This document shows, in pieces, positions 18,462 through 26,824 of a stretch of 64,000 nt of DNA. How positions within the stretch are numbered: position 1 is the stretch's first letter; every line of letters starts with the position of its first letter. A program made the position numbers and the translations under genes. The DNA is from Rhodanobacter sp. DHG33. Lineage in GTDB: Bacteria > Pseudomonadota > Gammaproteobacteria > Xanthomonadales > Rhodanobacteraceae. The DNA lies in contig NZ_JACYXM010000005.1 of assembly GCF_014843005.1 (NCBI RefSeq), positions 124,001 to 188,000 of the forward strand, given 5' to 3'. The notes under the pieces are model-generated. The model worked only from the letters and a program-made list of their open reading frames with translations. It searched no databases and was not told the origin of the DNA.

Positions 18462-18510
18462 CCTGTTTTTCGGGATCATTAGTGCAGAATTTCCCGATTT
18501 TCAGGATCAT
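18462..18510. promoter_or_regulatory. Tandem operator-like repeats for the divergent LysR regulator
   Basis: Two 18-bp copies, at 18462-18479 and 18493-18510, agree at 15 of 18 positions (consensus CCYGNTTTTCRGGATCAT). They are 31 bp apart start to start, about three helical turns. Each copy has imperfect dyad arms (CCTG...CGGG and CCCG...CAGG), and the arms of one are the reverse complement of the other. They fill the gap between the LysR start and the operon it faces, which is where LysR-type activators bind. Binding is inferred. Confidence 0.65.
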
Positions 18511-18559
18511 GATCGGCCGCTATCGTGGCTCCAGTCAACTGCACGCCGGAGACTTCCCG

Positions 18560-18886
18560 ATGGCCCACGATCCGCACTACGCACGCAAGAGCATCGGCGA
18601 CATCGCCCCGAAACTGGCGGACCTCACCGACGAGGTGCTGTTCGCCGACGTCTGGTCGCGCAAGGAGCTCGGCCCGCGCGAACGCAGCATCGCCACGGTG
18701 GCGGCGCTGATCGCCCTGAATCGCACCGAGCAGCTGCCGTTCCACCTCGACCGCGCCCGCGACAACGGCCTCGCGGACGAGGAGTTGATCGAGCTCATCA
18801 CCCACCTCGCGTTCTACGCCGGCTGGCCCTGCGCGTTCTCGGCCATCGGCGTGCTGCGCAAGATCCGCGCGGAGCGTGCGCCATGA
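18560..18886 (+). CDS. Carboxymuconolactone decarboxylase family protein
   Basis: A 108-residue all-helical protein of the AhpD/CMD family: LFADVWSRKELGPRERS near 27-43, then the conserved HLAFYAGWPCAFSA near 82-95. It lacks the CxxC redox pair of AhpD, which points to the lactone-decarboxylase-like branch. GGAG precedes the ATG by 8 bases. It is the first gene of an operon whose next gene overlaps it by ATGA. Family members act on gamma-carboxymuconolactone or serve as peroxidase partners; the actual substrate is unknown. Expression is probably LysR-controlled. Confidence 0.9.
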   Translation: MAHDPHYARKSIGDIAPKLADLTDEVLFADVWSRKELGPRERSIATVAALIALNRTEQLPFHLDRARDNGLADEELIELITHLAFYAGWPCAFSAIGVLRKIRAERAP

Positions 18887-19446
18887 TCGCGATGCAATAC
18901 ACCATCACCCTTCCTGTCGACTACGACATGGGGATCATCCGCCGCCGCATCGCGGACAAGGGCCATCTGCTGGACGACTTTCCCGGCCTCGCGTTCAAAG
19001 CATGGCTGTATGCCGCACGTGACGACGGCGAATGGCCCAGCCGCGACAACCTCTACGCGCCGTTCTACCTATGGCGCGACAGCGCAGGCATGAACGCTTT
19101 CCTCGGCGGTGCCGGATTTGCCGCGCTGTCGCAGGACTTCGGGCGCCCCGCAGTGCGAAGCTGGATACCATGGCAGGCGGAACTGACCCATGACCTGCGC
19201 GGTGCGAGCTACGCCACGCGCGAGGTCGTGGCCCTGCCCGACCACGCCGACCTGGCGGACTGGCAGCGCAGGGAAGCCGAATCCGCGCACGCCGCGATGG
19301 CCGACGGCGCGCTTGCCGCGGTCACTGCCTGCGACCCGGCCAACTGGACGCTAGGGCGCTTCCGGCTGTGGCCTGAAATGCGCTCCGGCCTCGCTGGCGC
19401 AGGATGCCAGGCCTACCGCGTCGGCCACGTATCGCAACCGCGGTGA
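18883..19446 (+). CDS. DUF4865 family protein
   Basis: A 187-residue protein that begins MIAMQYTITLP and continues with DYDMGIIRRRIADKG, LDDFPGLAFKAWL, and NLYAPFYLW; these are recognisable DUF4865 features. The start overlaps the preceding stop (ATGA), so translation is coupled. An ATG at 18892 is an alternative. The family has no assigned function, but it recurs beside carboxymuconolactone decarboxylase and tautomerase genes, as here. The fold resembles small ferredoxin-like monooxygenase-type proteins, though I cannot establish this from sequence alone. Confidence 0.82.
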   Translation: MIAMQYTITLPVDYDMGIIRRRIADKGHLLDDFPGLAFKAWLYAARDDGEWPSRDNLYAPFYLWRDSAGMNAFLGGAGFAALSQDFGRPAVRSWIPWQAELTHDLRGASYATREVVALPDHADLADWQRREAESAHAAMADGALAAVTACDPANWTLGRFRLWPEMRSGLAGAGCQAYRVGHVSQPR

Positions 19447-19477
19447 TGCACCCCACGACAACCATCGGAGAGACCCC

Positions 19478-19858
19478 ATGCCCCTCGTCCGCATCTCCCT
19501 GCGCCGCGGCAAGTCCGCCACCCATCTCGCCGCCCTGCGCAACGGCATCTACGCCGCCATGCGCGAAACCTTCAACGTGCCGGAAGACGATCGTTTCATC
19601 CTGATCCACCAGCACGACGCCGAGGAATTCGACTGCGACCCGAACTACCTCGGCATCGCGCGCAGCAATGACCTGGTGATCGTGCAGATCGCCTGCAACA
19701 ACACGCGTACGGTGGCGCAGAAGCAGGCGTTTTATCGCCGCGTGGCCGAGAACCTCGCTGCCGATCCCGGCCTACGGCCCGAGGATGTCTTCATCAACCT
19801 GTTGGAAACTGCCAAAGAGAACTGGTCGTTCGGCAACGGCATCGCGCAATACGCATGA
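19478..19858 (+). CDS. Tautomerase family protein (Tautomerase_2 type)
   Basis: A 126-residue protein starting MPLVRISLRRGKS, so Pro becomes the N-terminal catalytic base after Met removal, as in 4-oxalocrotonate tautomerase relatives. The double-length form and NRTRTVAQKQAFYRR-like segment (NTRTVAQKQAFY near 82-93) fit the Tautomerase_2 group, and WSFGNGIAQ closes the protein. It is the third gene of the LysR-facing operon. Such enzymes shift double bonds or hydrolyse small unsaturated acids; the substrate is unknown. It converges with the first esterase gene, with only 6 bp between the two stops. Confidence 0.88.
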   Translation: MPLVRISLRRGKSATHLAALRNGIYAAMRETFNVPEDDRFILIHQHDAEEFDCDPNYLGIARSNDLVIVQIACNNTRTVAQKQAFYRRVAENLAADPGLRPEDVFINLLETAKENWSFGNGIAQYA

Positions 19859-19864
19859 GCCGTC

Positions 19865-20806
19865 TCAGCGGGGAAGCACGCCTATCGTCTGCATCCACGC
19901 ATCCGCCAGATCGGTCCAGTGGGTGATCGGCAGGTTCGTGCGCCGCAAACCGAAGGCGTGGCCGCCCTGCGCGTACAGGTGCATCTCCGTCGGTACGTCG
20001 GCCGCCCTCAGAGCGGCGAAATACGTCAGCGCCTGCTGCACGCCGTCCTCATCGTCATTCTCCGCCTGCACGATGAAGGTGGGGGGCGTGTCGTGAGTGA
20101 CGGGCACGTTGGGATTCAACTTGCCGTTCTCCAGCGCGAGGTGTCCCGGGTAGATCGCCATCGCGAAATCCGGGCGCGCGCTTTCCTTGTCGGCCGCGTC
20201 CACCGGCTTGTACAAGCGCTTGCCGTAGTGCGTGCTGATTTCCGCCACCAGGAAACCGCCGGCGGAGAAGCCAACCACACCAACCTTGTGCGGATCGATG
20301 TTCCACGCCTTCGCGTGCAGGCGCACCAGACCCATGGTGCGTTGCACGTCTTCCAGCGCCATCGTTGGCACTTCGTAGTCATCGGGCCGACACTTGCAAT
20401 GCCAGTCGTAAGGCGCGCCCGGCACACGGTATTTCAGCAGCACGCAGGTGATGCCGCGCGAGGTCAGCCAGTCGCAGATCTCGGTGCCTTCCAGATCCAT
20501 GGCCAGCACTTCGAAGCCGCCGCCAGGGATCACCACGACCGCGGCGTTCGTGTTCTTCCCCTGCGGCGCATAGACCGTCATCGTGGGCCGCGACACGTCG
20601 GCCACTTCCAGCCACGGCTTGCCCGCGATCAGATGCTCCTTTCGCGGCGCCGCGTACTCCAGCCCCGGCATCGCTTTCATGTCGGGTGCGGTACCTGGCC
20701 ACAATGGCATCTGCAGGTGACCGGCGGAAGGCTGCCAGACTGTTTGCGCCGCATGCGCACCCGCACATGCGAACAGTAGAGCGAAGAATACGAACCACGC
20801 TTTCAT
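19865..20806 (-). CDS. Alpha/beta hydrolase (esterase), upstream duplicate copy A
   Basis: A 313-residue secreted alpha/beta hydrolase with a signal peptide (residues 1-19, ending AHA). The oxyanion loop is IPGGGF (93-98), the nucleophile is Ser181 in GFSAGG, the acid is probably in the QAEND segment, and the His lies in GGHAFG near 287. The family includes BD-FAE-like acetyl and feruloyl esterases found near polysaccharide genes. I chose ATG 20806 with AAAGGGG upstream. From residue 149 to the end it differs from copy B (21050-21988) at only five positions, while the N-terminal part is more diverged. Substrate is unknown. Confidence 0.88.
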   Translation of the reverse strand: MKAWFVFFALLFACAGAHAAQTVWQPSAGHLQMPLWPGTAPDMKAMPGLEYAAPRKEHLIAGKPWLEVADVSRPTMTVYAPQGKNTNAAVVVIPGGGFEVLAMDLEGTEICDWLTSRGITCVLLKYRVPGAPYDWHCKCRPDDYEVPTMALEDVQRTMGLVRLHAKAWNIDPHKVGVVGFSAGGFLVAEISTHYGKRLYKPVDAADKESARPDFAMAIYPGHLALENGKLNPNVPVTHDTPPTFIVQAENDDEDGVQQALTYFAALRAADVPTEMHLYAQGGHAFGLRRTNLPITHWTDLADAWMQTIGVLPR

Positions 20807-21049
20807 GATGCCCCTTTGCCCCGGCGCATGACCAAGGCTTCTAGATGACGACGGGTATCGGATGGAAATTCGTCCGTCATTCTGCGTCGCAGAACGGTAC
20901 GGGCACGGTCGCAATCATGGAATTTCGTGACCACGATCCGCGACGGCCGTTCCGCAGACCATTGCCAACACAGCGCGCGGAGTCTTCCCGGGACGATTCT
21001 TGCGAGTCCATTGCCCCACAAGAATTTGTAGCAATGCGCCTGAGCTGTC

Positions 21050-21988
21050 TCAGCGGGGAAGCATACCTATCGTCTGCATCCACGCATCCGCCAGATCGGT
21101 CCAGTGGGTGATCGGCAGGTTCGTGCGCCGCACGCCGAAAGCATGCCCGCCCTGCGCATACAGGTGCATCTCCGTCGGCACGTCGGCTGCCTTCAGAGCG
21201 GCGAAATACGTCAGCGCCTGCTGCACGCCGTCCACGTTGTCGTTCTCGGCCTGCACGATGAAGGTGGGCGGCGTGTCGTGGGTGACGGGCACGTTGGGAT
21301 TCAACTTGCCGTTCTCCAGCGCGAGGTGCCCCGGGTAGATCGCCATCGCGAAATCCGGGCGCGCGCTTTCCTTATCGGCCGCGTCCACCGGCTTGTACAA
21401 GCGCTTGCCGTAGTGCGTGCTGATTTCCGCCACCAGGAAACCACCGGCGGAGAAGCCGACCACGCCGACCTTGTGCGGATCGATGTTCCATGCCTTCGCG
21501 TGCAGGCGCACCAGGCCCATCGTGCGCTGCACGTCCTCCAGCGCCATCGTCGGTACCTGGTAATTGTGCGGCCGGCTGTCGGTGTGCCAGTCGTAAGGCG
21601 GACTCGGTACGCGGTACTTCAACAATACGCAGGTGATGCCACGCGAGGTCAGCCAGTCGCAGATCTCCGTGCCTTCCAGGTCGATGGCCAGGATCTCGAA
21701 GCCGCCACCGGGGATCACCACCACGGCAGCGCCCGTGTTCTTTCCCTGCGGCGCATAGACCGTCAGGGTGGGTTGCGACACATTGCGCACGGCGGTCACG
21801 GTCTTGCCGGCGAGCAGCTCGGTGCCGGTGTCCGTCTTTTCCGGCCCGGGCATCGCCTTCATGTCGGGCGGCGTGCCCGGCCACAGCGGCATCTGCGTGA
21901 ACCCGGCACCCGGCTGCCAGACTGCCGGCCTTGCGTGCACGCTGGCGCATGCGATCAGCAGAACCAGGGCCATACCCCACGGCTTCAT
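21050..21988 (-). CDS. Alpha/beta hydrolase (esterase), duplicate copy B
   Basis: A 312-residue secreted alpha/beta hydrolase, paralogue of the gene at 19865-20806. It has a signal peptide ending near VHARPA, the IPGGGF oxyanion loop, GFSAGG nucleophile elbow and GGHAFG catalytic His. AAAGGAG lies 5 bases before the chosen ATG at 21988. Residues in the N-terminal third differ from copy A, including the segment after MPGPEKTD, so the two enzymes may differ in substrate access. It lies downstream of the TetR gene on the same strand, 215 bp away. Confidence 0.88.
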   Translation of the reverse strand: MKPWGMALVLLIACASVHARPAVWQPGAGFTQMPLWPGTPPDMKAMPGPEKTDTGTELLAGKTVTAVRNVSQPTLTVYAPQGKNTGAAVVVIPGGGFEILAIDLEGTEICDWLTSRGITCVLLKYRVPSPPYDWHTDSRPHNYQVPTMALEDVQRTMGLVRLHAKAWNIDPHKVGVVGFSAGGFLVAEISTHYGKRLYKPVDAADKESARPDFAMAIYPGHLALENGKLNPNVPVTHDTPPTFIVQAENDNVDGVQQALTYFAALKAADVPTEMHLYAQGGHAFGVRRTNLPITHWTDLADAWMQTIGMLPR

Positions 21989-22203
21989 AACGCTCCTTTG
22001 CTTGGCGCGTGGCCAAGGTTGCTCGATCGAGGTGGAAACCTGTCGGGATTCTGCTTGCCGGTTAGGCCGTGGGGCGGCCACCTGTCTGGATTTTTCCGGG
22101 CAGGATGGCTGCAGCCACTTTCGCGCCGCCGCTCATCATCGTTCGCCCGACGACCGTTAGAGGCGGCGTGACAACTTCTCGATCCATGGTGCCCGCAACG
22201 GCA

Positions 22204-22788
22204 TCAATGCGCTTCCGAGGTCTCCATCGCATGGGCCGCCTTGCGCACCGCTGCCGCAATCGCATCGCTGGTGGCCGGATTCTGCACGGCGCGGGCCAGC
22301 GTGACGCCGCCCACCAGCAAGGCCAGCAGCGCGATCGCCTCCTCGCGCCGCGCCTTGGGTTTGCCGTTCAATCCGGCGGCCATGGCCTCGATGACTCCCT
22401 GCAGCTCCGCTTCGTAGGCCAGACGCGCGTCGTCGCTGGCGCGCGCCACTTCGCTGGAAAGGCTCTGCACGGCGCAACTGTCGGCCAGATCGCAGGTGCG
22501 ACGGTCGCCCAGGTAGAAGTCGACGAAGCCGCTGCGCCAACGGTCGCCCAGCCGCTCGCGCATCTGCTCGACGCCATGCCGCAGGTCCGACAACCCCACG
22601 ACCACCGCTTCGCGGAAGGCATCCGCCTTCGACTTGAAATGTGCGTAGAAGGCTCCCGATGTCACGTCGGCGCCCTTGGCCAGGCCATCCACGCCGCAAC
22701 CGCCGAATCCATGGCTGCGGAACATCCGCCCGGCGCTCTGCAGGATCTTCGCCCTGCCCGCTTCTTTCTGTCCCGCCTTGTGTGCCAT
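22204..22788 (-). CDS. TetR/AcrR-family transcriptional repressor
   Basis: A 194-residue regulator with a typical N-terminal helix-turn-helix at about residues 10-55 (AGRMFRSHGFGGCGVDGLA, then VTSGAFYAHFKSKADAF). The C-terminal helical domain binds an unknown ligand. It is divergent from a tautomerase-cupin pair across 154 bp containing a perfect palindrome and flanking inverted repeats, so it probably represses itself and that pair. The C-terminal SDLRHGVEQMRERLGDRW and DRRTCDLADSCAVQSL segments resemble TetR proteins that respond to small electrophiles or aldehydes, but that is only a suggestion. Confidence 0.92.
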   Translation of the reverse strand: MAHKAGQKEAGRAKILQSAGRMFRSHGFGGCGVDGLAKGADVTSGAFYAHFKSKADAFREAVVVGLSDLRHGVEQMRERLGDRWRSGFVDFYLGDRRTCDLADSCAVQSLSSEVARASDDARLAYEAELQGVIEAMAAGLNGKPKARREEAIALLALLVGGVTLARAVQNPATSDAIAAAVRKAAHAMETSEAH

Positions 22789-22800
22789 CGAAATCTCCGA

Positions 22801-22871
22801 ATAACGGTCGCAATGTGGTACTTGACTACATAACGATCGTTATGAAACGATCGCCGCGTCACGACCGTTAT
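22801..22871. promoter_or_regulatory. Composite TetR operator: central palindrome with outer inverted repeats
   Basis: A perfect 16-bp palindrome CATAACGATCGTTATG lies at 22829-22844. It is flanked by ATAACGGTCG at 22801-22810 and its exact reverse complement CGACCGTTAT at 22862-22871. The three centres are about 31 and 30 bp apart, so all face the same side of the helix. A TTGACT at 22822-22827 could be a -35 element partly covered by the palindrome. The location between tetR and the tautomerase gene makes it the likely TetR binding region. Confidence 0.8.
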
Positions 22872-22942
22872 ATGGCGGACGTGGCGCAGTCGCAAGGTTC
22901 ACGACCCGATCAATCCACCGGATTTCTTTAGGAGTTATTGCC

Positions 22943-23368
22943 ATGCCCATTTCCATCCAGCTCAGCCAAGGCCTGCTCACCCCGCAGGGCGAGCGCGAAG
23001 TGTTTCCCCTCATCGCCGATGCGCTGCTGCGCGTGCACGGCCTCGACGGCAACGCCTTCATGACGCCGAACGTCATCGGCCATGTGGTCGTGAGCCCCGA
23101 ATCGACCAGCTACGCCGGCGGTCGGCCGCAATCGCTCGCCATCGTCGAGGTGAAAGTACCGGCGGCGACTTTTCCCGACGCCGGCGTCAAGCAGGCCTTC
23201 GTGGGCGAAGTCACCGACATCATCGACCGGCTCAAGGGCAGTCCGCACCCGCGCGAACGGACCTTCGTCAACGTGACGTACGCGCTCGACGGCGCCTGGG
23301 GCATCGGCGGCAAGGCCTACACCAACGAGGAGCTTGGCGCTGCGATCCAGCAGGCCGCCACGGGCTGA
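22943..23368 (+). CDS. Tautomerase-family enzyme, second locus
   Basis: A 141-residue protein starting MPISIQLSQG, giving an N-terminal Pro after Met removal as in the tautomerase superfamily. It has the two-repeat length and GHVVVSPESTSYAGG and RTFVNVTYALDG segments found in tautomerase-like proteins. AGGAG lies 8 bases before the ATG. It is divergent from the TetR regulator and 63 bp upstream of a cupin gene, so the three probably form a small regulated unit. It is not closely similar to the tautomerase at 19478-19858. Substrate is unknown. Confidence 0.82.
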   Translation: MPISIQLSQGLLTPQGEREVFPLIADALLRVHGLDGNAFMTPNVIGHVVVSPESTSYAGGRPQSLAIVEVKVPAATFPDAGVKQAFVGEVTDIIDRLKGSPHPRERTFVNVTYALDGAWGIGGKAYTNEELGAAIQQAATG

Positions 23369-23431
23369 CGCACTGCCTCTCGCAGCCCCCGCGTCCGGAC
23401 CGCCTCCTCGCCCCGCCCACGGAGCAACCAC

Positions 23432-23863
23432 ATGAAGACCGCAGCTCCGCTCCAATGCATCCTGGCCCTGCTTGCACTACCGGCAATCGCCGCGACATCG
23501 GCTAACGCACCGCCGGCACCCGATGCCGCAGCGACGCCGGCATCCATCAGCCGGATCGAACTTGAACATAGCGATGTGCCGGGCACGGATCTCGAAACCC
23601 GGCTCTACCTGATCACCTTCGCACCGGGTATCGCGGCACCACTGCATCACCACCCGGTCGAGGGCATCGGATACATCGTCGAGGGCAAGGCGCGCTCCGC
23701 ATTCGGAACGGAGGCTCCCGTCACCTTGACCGTCGGACAGGGTTTTCACGACCAGGCCATGACGGCCCATACCGTGTTCGCCAACGCCGATGCCCGAAAG
23801 CCCCTGAAGTTCGTGGTGGCCTACACCGTCCGGAAAGGTTCACCGGTGACAGAAGTGCCTTGA
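23432..23863 (+). CDS. Secreted cupin-domain protein
   Basis: A 143-residue protein with a Sec signal peptide (about residues 1-20, ending AIAAT) and a single cupin fold. The first metal motif is visible as LHHHPVEGIGYIVEG, and the second as GQGFHDQAMTAH. The His residues suggest a bound metal. It follows the tautomerase gene on the same strand and is probably co-expressed under TetR control. A periplasmic cupin could be a dioxygenase or a binding protein; sequence does not decide. It converges with hemB. Confidence 0.85.
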   Translation: MKTAAPLQCILALLALPAIAATSANAPPAPDAAATPASISRIELEHSDVPGTDLETRLYLITFAPGIAAPLHHHPVEGIGYIVEGKARSAFGTEAPVTLTVGQGFHDQAMTAHTVFANADARKPLKFVVAYTVRKGSPVTEVP

Positions 23864-23879
23864 AAAACAGCCGTACTGC

Positions 23880-23904
23880 GGGCCTGTCCATGGATGGCAG
23901 GCCC
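23880..23904. terminator. Likely terminator between cupin gene and hemB
   Basis: GGGCCTG at 23880-23886 and CAGGCCC at 23898-23904 form a hairpin with an 11-base centre, followed by GTTCTT. It lies between convergent genes. The T tract is weak on both sides, so it is less certain than the others in the window. Confidence 0.5.
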
Positions 23905-23933
23905 GTTCTTCCAGTCGGCGCACGGCACCGGGC

Positions 23934-24956
<1,023 letters not shown>

Positions 24957-25077
24957 TTAGCGCCGCATGGCGCGGATCCCGCCCGGGACCGCAAACCTAC
25001 GAAGCACCAACATCAAACACACGCAATGCATACATCGACCCGGGCAGGCTGGCCGCGACCCAACGCGAGGCACTGCC

Positions 25078-26667
25078 ATGAACACGTCCCCACGCCAGGC
25101 CACCCACGCCGACCATCCGCTGCCCGCAGGCGCGCGCTACCTCGGCCCGCACACCAGCCGCACGCCACTGACGGTCACCGTGGTACTACGTCGCATGGGG
25201 CAGCCGCCGACACCTGCAACGTGGCCGCAACGCCCGCGCTGGCCGCGCGGCGAATTCGGCGCGCATTGCGGCGCCGATCCGGCCGACATAGCGCGCATGC
25301 GCGGCCATGCCAAGACATACGGCCTCGTCGAGACCGGCTGCGACCCGCATCGGCGCGTGCTCCATCTGCGCGGCTCAGTGGACGCGCTGCAGCGCGCGTT
25401 CGGCGTGCAGCTGGGGCGCTATCGCTGGCCCGGCCTGCGTCGATACGTGGTGGGTTGCGAACGGGCTCCCGCGCTTCCGACCGACATCGCCCCATCCGTG
25501 ATCGCCGTGCTGGGTCTGGATCGCCGCCCGGTGGCCAAGCCGCAATTCCGCAAGCCGCTCGCAACGCCGAACCAGACCTACACTCCGCCGCAGGTCGGGC
25601 AGCTCTACAACTTCCCCGCCAACACCGACGGCAGCGGCCAGTGCGTGGCGCTGATCGAGCTGGGCGGCGGTTTCAGCCAGACCGACCTCACCACCTACTT
25701 CACCGCGCTCGGCATCAGCCCGGAACCCACGGTGACCGCGGTCGCGGTATCGGGCGGCAAGAACAGCCCCGGCGGCGAGGCCGACGGTGAGGTGATGCTG
25801 GACATCGAGGTGGTGGGCTCGCTGGCGCCTGGCGCGGCGATCGCGGTGTACTTCGCGCCGAACACCGACCAGGGTTTCTACGAGGCGATCTCGCAGGCCG
25901 CGCACGACACGCAGCGCAAACCTTCGGTGATCTCGATCAGCTGGGGCGGCCCCGAGGCCAGCTGGAGCGCGTCCTCGCTCGCCGCGATGCAGAGCGCGCT
26001 GGAAGACGCCGCCGCACTGGGCGTCTCGGTGACTGTCGCCGCGGGCGACAGCGGCTCCAGCGACGGCGAAAGCGACGGCCAGCCGCACGTGGACTTCCCC
26101 GCCTCCAGCCCGTATTCGCTGGCCTGCGGCGGCACCACGCTCACCGCCAGTGCGAGCACGATCAAGAGCGAAGTGGTGTGGAACGAAACCGCTTCGAACG
26201 AGGGCGCCACCGGCGGCGGCGTGAGCACGGACTACGCCCTGCCGACCTGGCAACAGGGCAGCAACGTGCCGAAGGCGCCGAACGGCTTCGCAGGCCGCGG
26301 CGTGCCCGACGTCGCGGGCGATGCCGACCCGCTCACCGGCTACCAGGTGCGCGTGGACGGCCAGGACCAGGTGATCGGCGGCACCAGCGCGGTGGCGCCG
26401 CTGTGGGCCGCGCTGCTGGCCCGCTGCAACCAGTCGCTGGGCCGCGCCGTGGGCGACGTGCATGTCGCGCTCTACCAGATCGGCGAGTCCGCCTTCCGCG
26501 ACATCACCCAGGGCAACAACGGCGCCTATGCCGCCGCCAAGGGCTGGGATCCCTGCACCGGGCTTGGCAGTCCAGACGGCCAAACGCTGCTGAGCGCGCT
26601 GGCAGCGCAGGACGCGCCCACCGCCGGCGCTCCACCTGCCGGCTCGGGAGGTAAAAAGCGCGCCTGA
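25078..26667 (+). CDS. S53-family (sedolisin/kumamolisin) serine-carboxyl protease
   Basis: A 529-residue protease. Residues about 1-160 form the pro-domain and 165-510 the catalytic domain. The expected catalytic residues are present: Glu238 and Asp242 in GEVMLDIE, the oxyanion Asp324 in AAGDSG, and Ser437 in GGTSAVAP. A calcium-site-like FRDITQGNNG and GWDPCTGLG region lies near the C-terminus. Enzymes of this type work at acid pH and self-cleave their pro-domain. No Sec or Tat signal is visible with the ATG at 25078; the frame stays open upstream to 24967 without adding one. How it leaves the cell, if it does, is unclear. Confidence 0.9.
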   Translation: MNTSPRQATHADHPLPAGARYLGPHTSRTPLTVTVVLRRMGQPPTPATWPQRPRWPRGEFGAHCGADPADIARMRGHAKTYGLVETGCDPHRRVLHLRGSVDALQRAFGVQLGRYRWPGLRRYVVGCERAPALPTDIAPSVIAVLGLDRRPVAKPQFRKPLATPNQTYTPPQVGQLYNFPANTDGSGQCVALIELGGGFSQTDLTTYFTALGISPEPTVTAVAVSGGKNSPGGEADGEVMLDIEVVGSLAPGAAIAVYFAPNTDQGFYEAISQAAHDTQRKPSVISISWGGPEASWSASSLAAMQSALEDAAALGVSVTVAAGDSGSSDGESDGQPHVDFPASSPYSLACGGTTLTASASTIKSEVVWNETASNEGATGGGVSTDYALPTWQQGSNVPKAPNGFAGRGVPDVAGDADPLTGYQVRVDGQDQVIGGTSAVAPLWAALLARCNQSLGRAVGDVHVALYQIGESAFRDITQGNNGAYAAAKGWDPCTGLGSPDGQTLLSALAAQDAPTAGAPPAGSGGKKRA

Positions 26668-26824
26668 GGCCGCCACACGACCCCGATCCGGGTGAATCCA
26701 CCCGTACCCGATGCCTCGTATCCGTGGCGTTCCGGCTCCATACGTATGCACACAGTGGACGTACCCCGGCCTGACAAGGCACGCTTACCGCTTGTGCTCG
26801 TGCGCTATTGCAGGTCGTCCCCGA

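Larger units (their letters stand above)
19865..21988 (-). repeat. Tandem gene duplication with near-identical 3' parts
   Basis: Two direct copies of one esterase gene lie head-to-tail at an offset of 1185 bp. The 3' halves (about 19865-20370 and 21050-21555) are almost identical at the DNA level, including the stop context CTCAGCGGGGAAGCA. The 5' halves have diverged, and the 243 bp between the copies are unrelated coding-free DNA. This pattern suggests gene conversion limited to the 3' portion. Confidence 0.85.

Noticed and set aside
22829-22844. The 16-bp palindrome considered as a restriction-modification or phage attachment site
   Set aside because: The matching outer repeats, helical phasing and location between a TetR gene and its divergent neighbour fit an operator much better.
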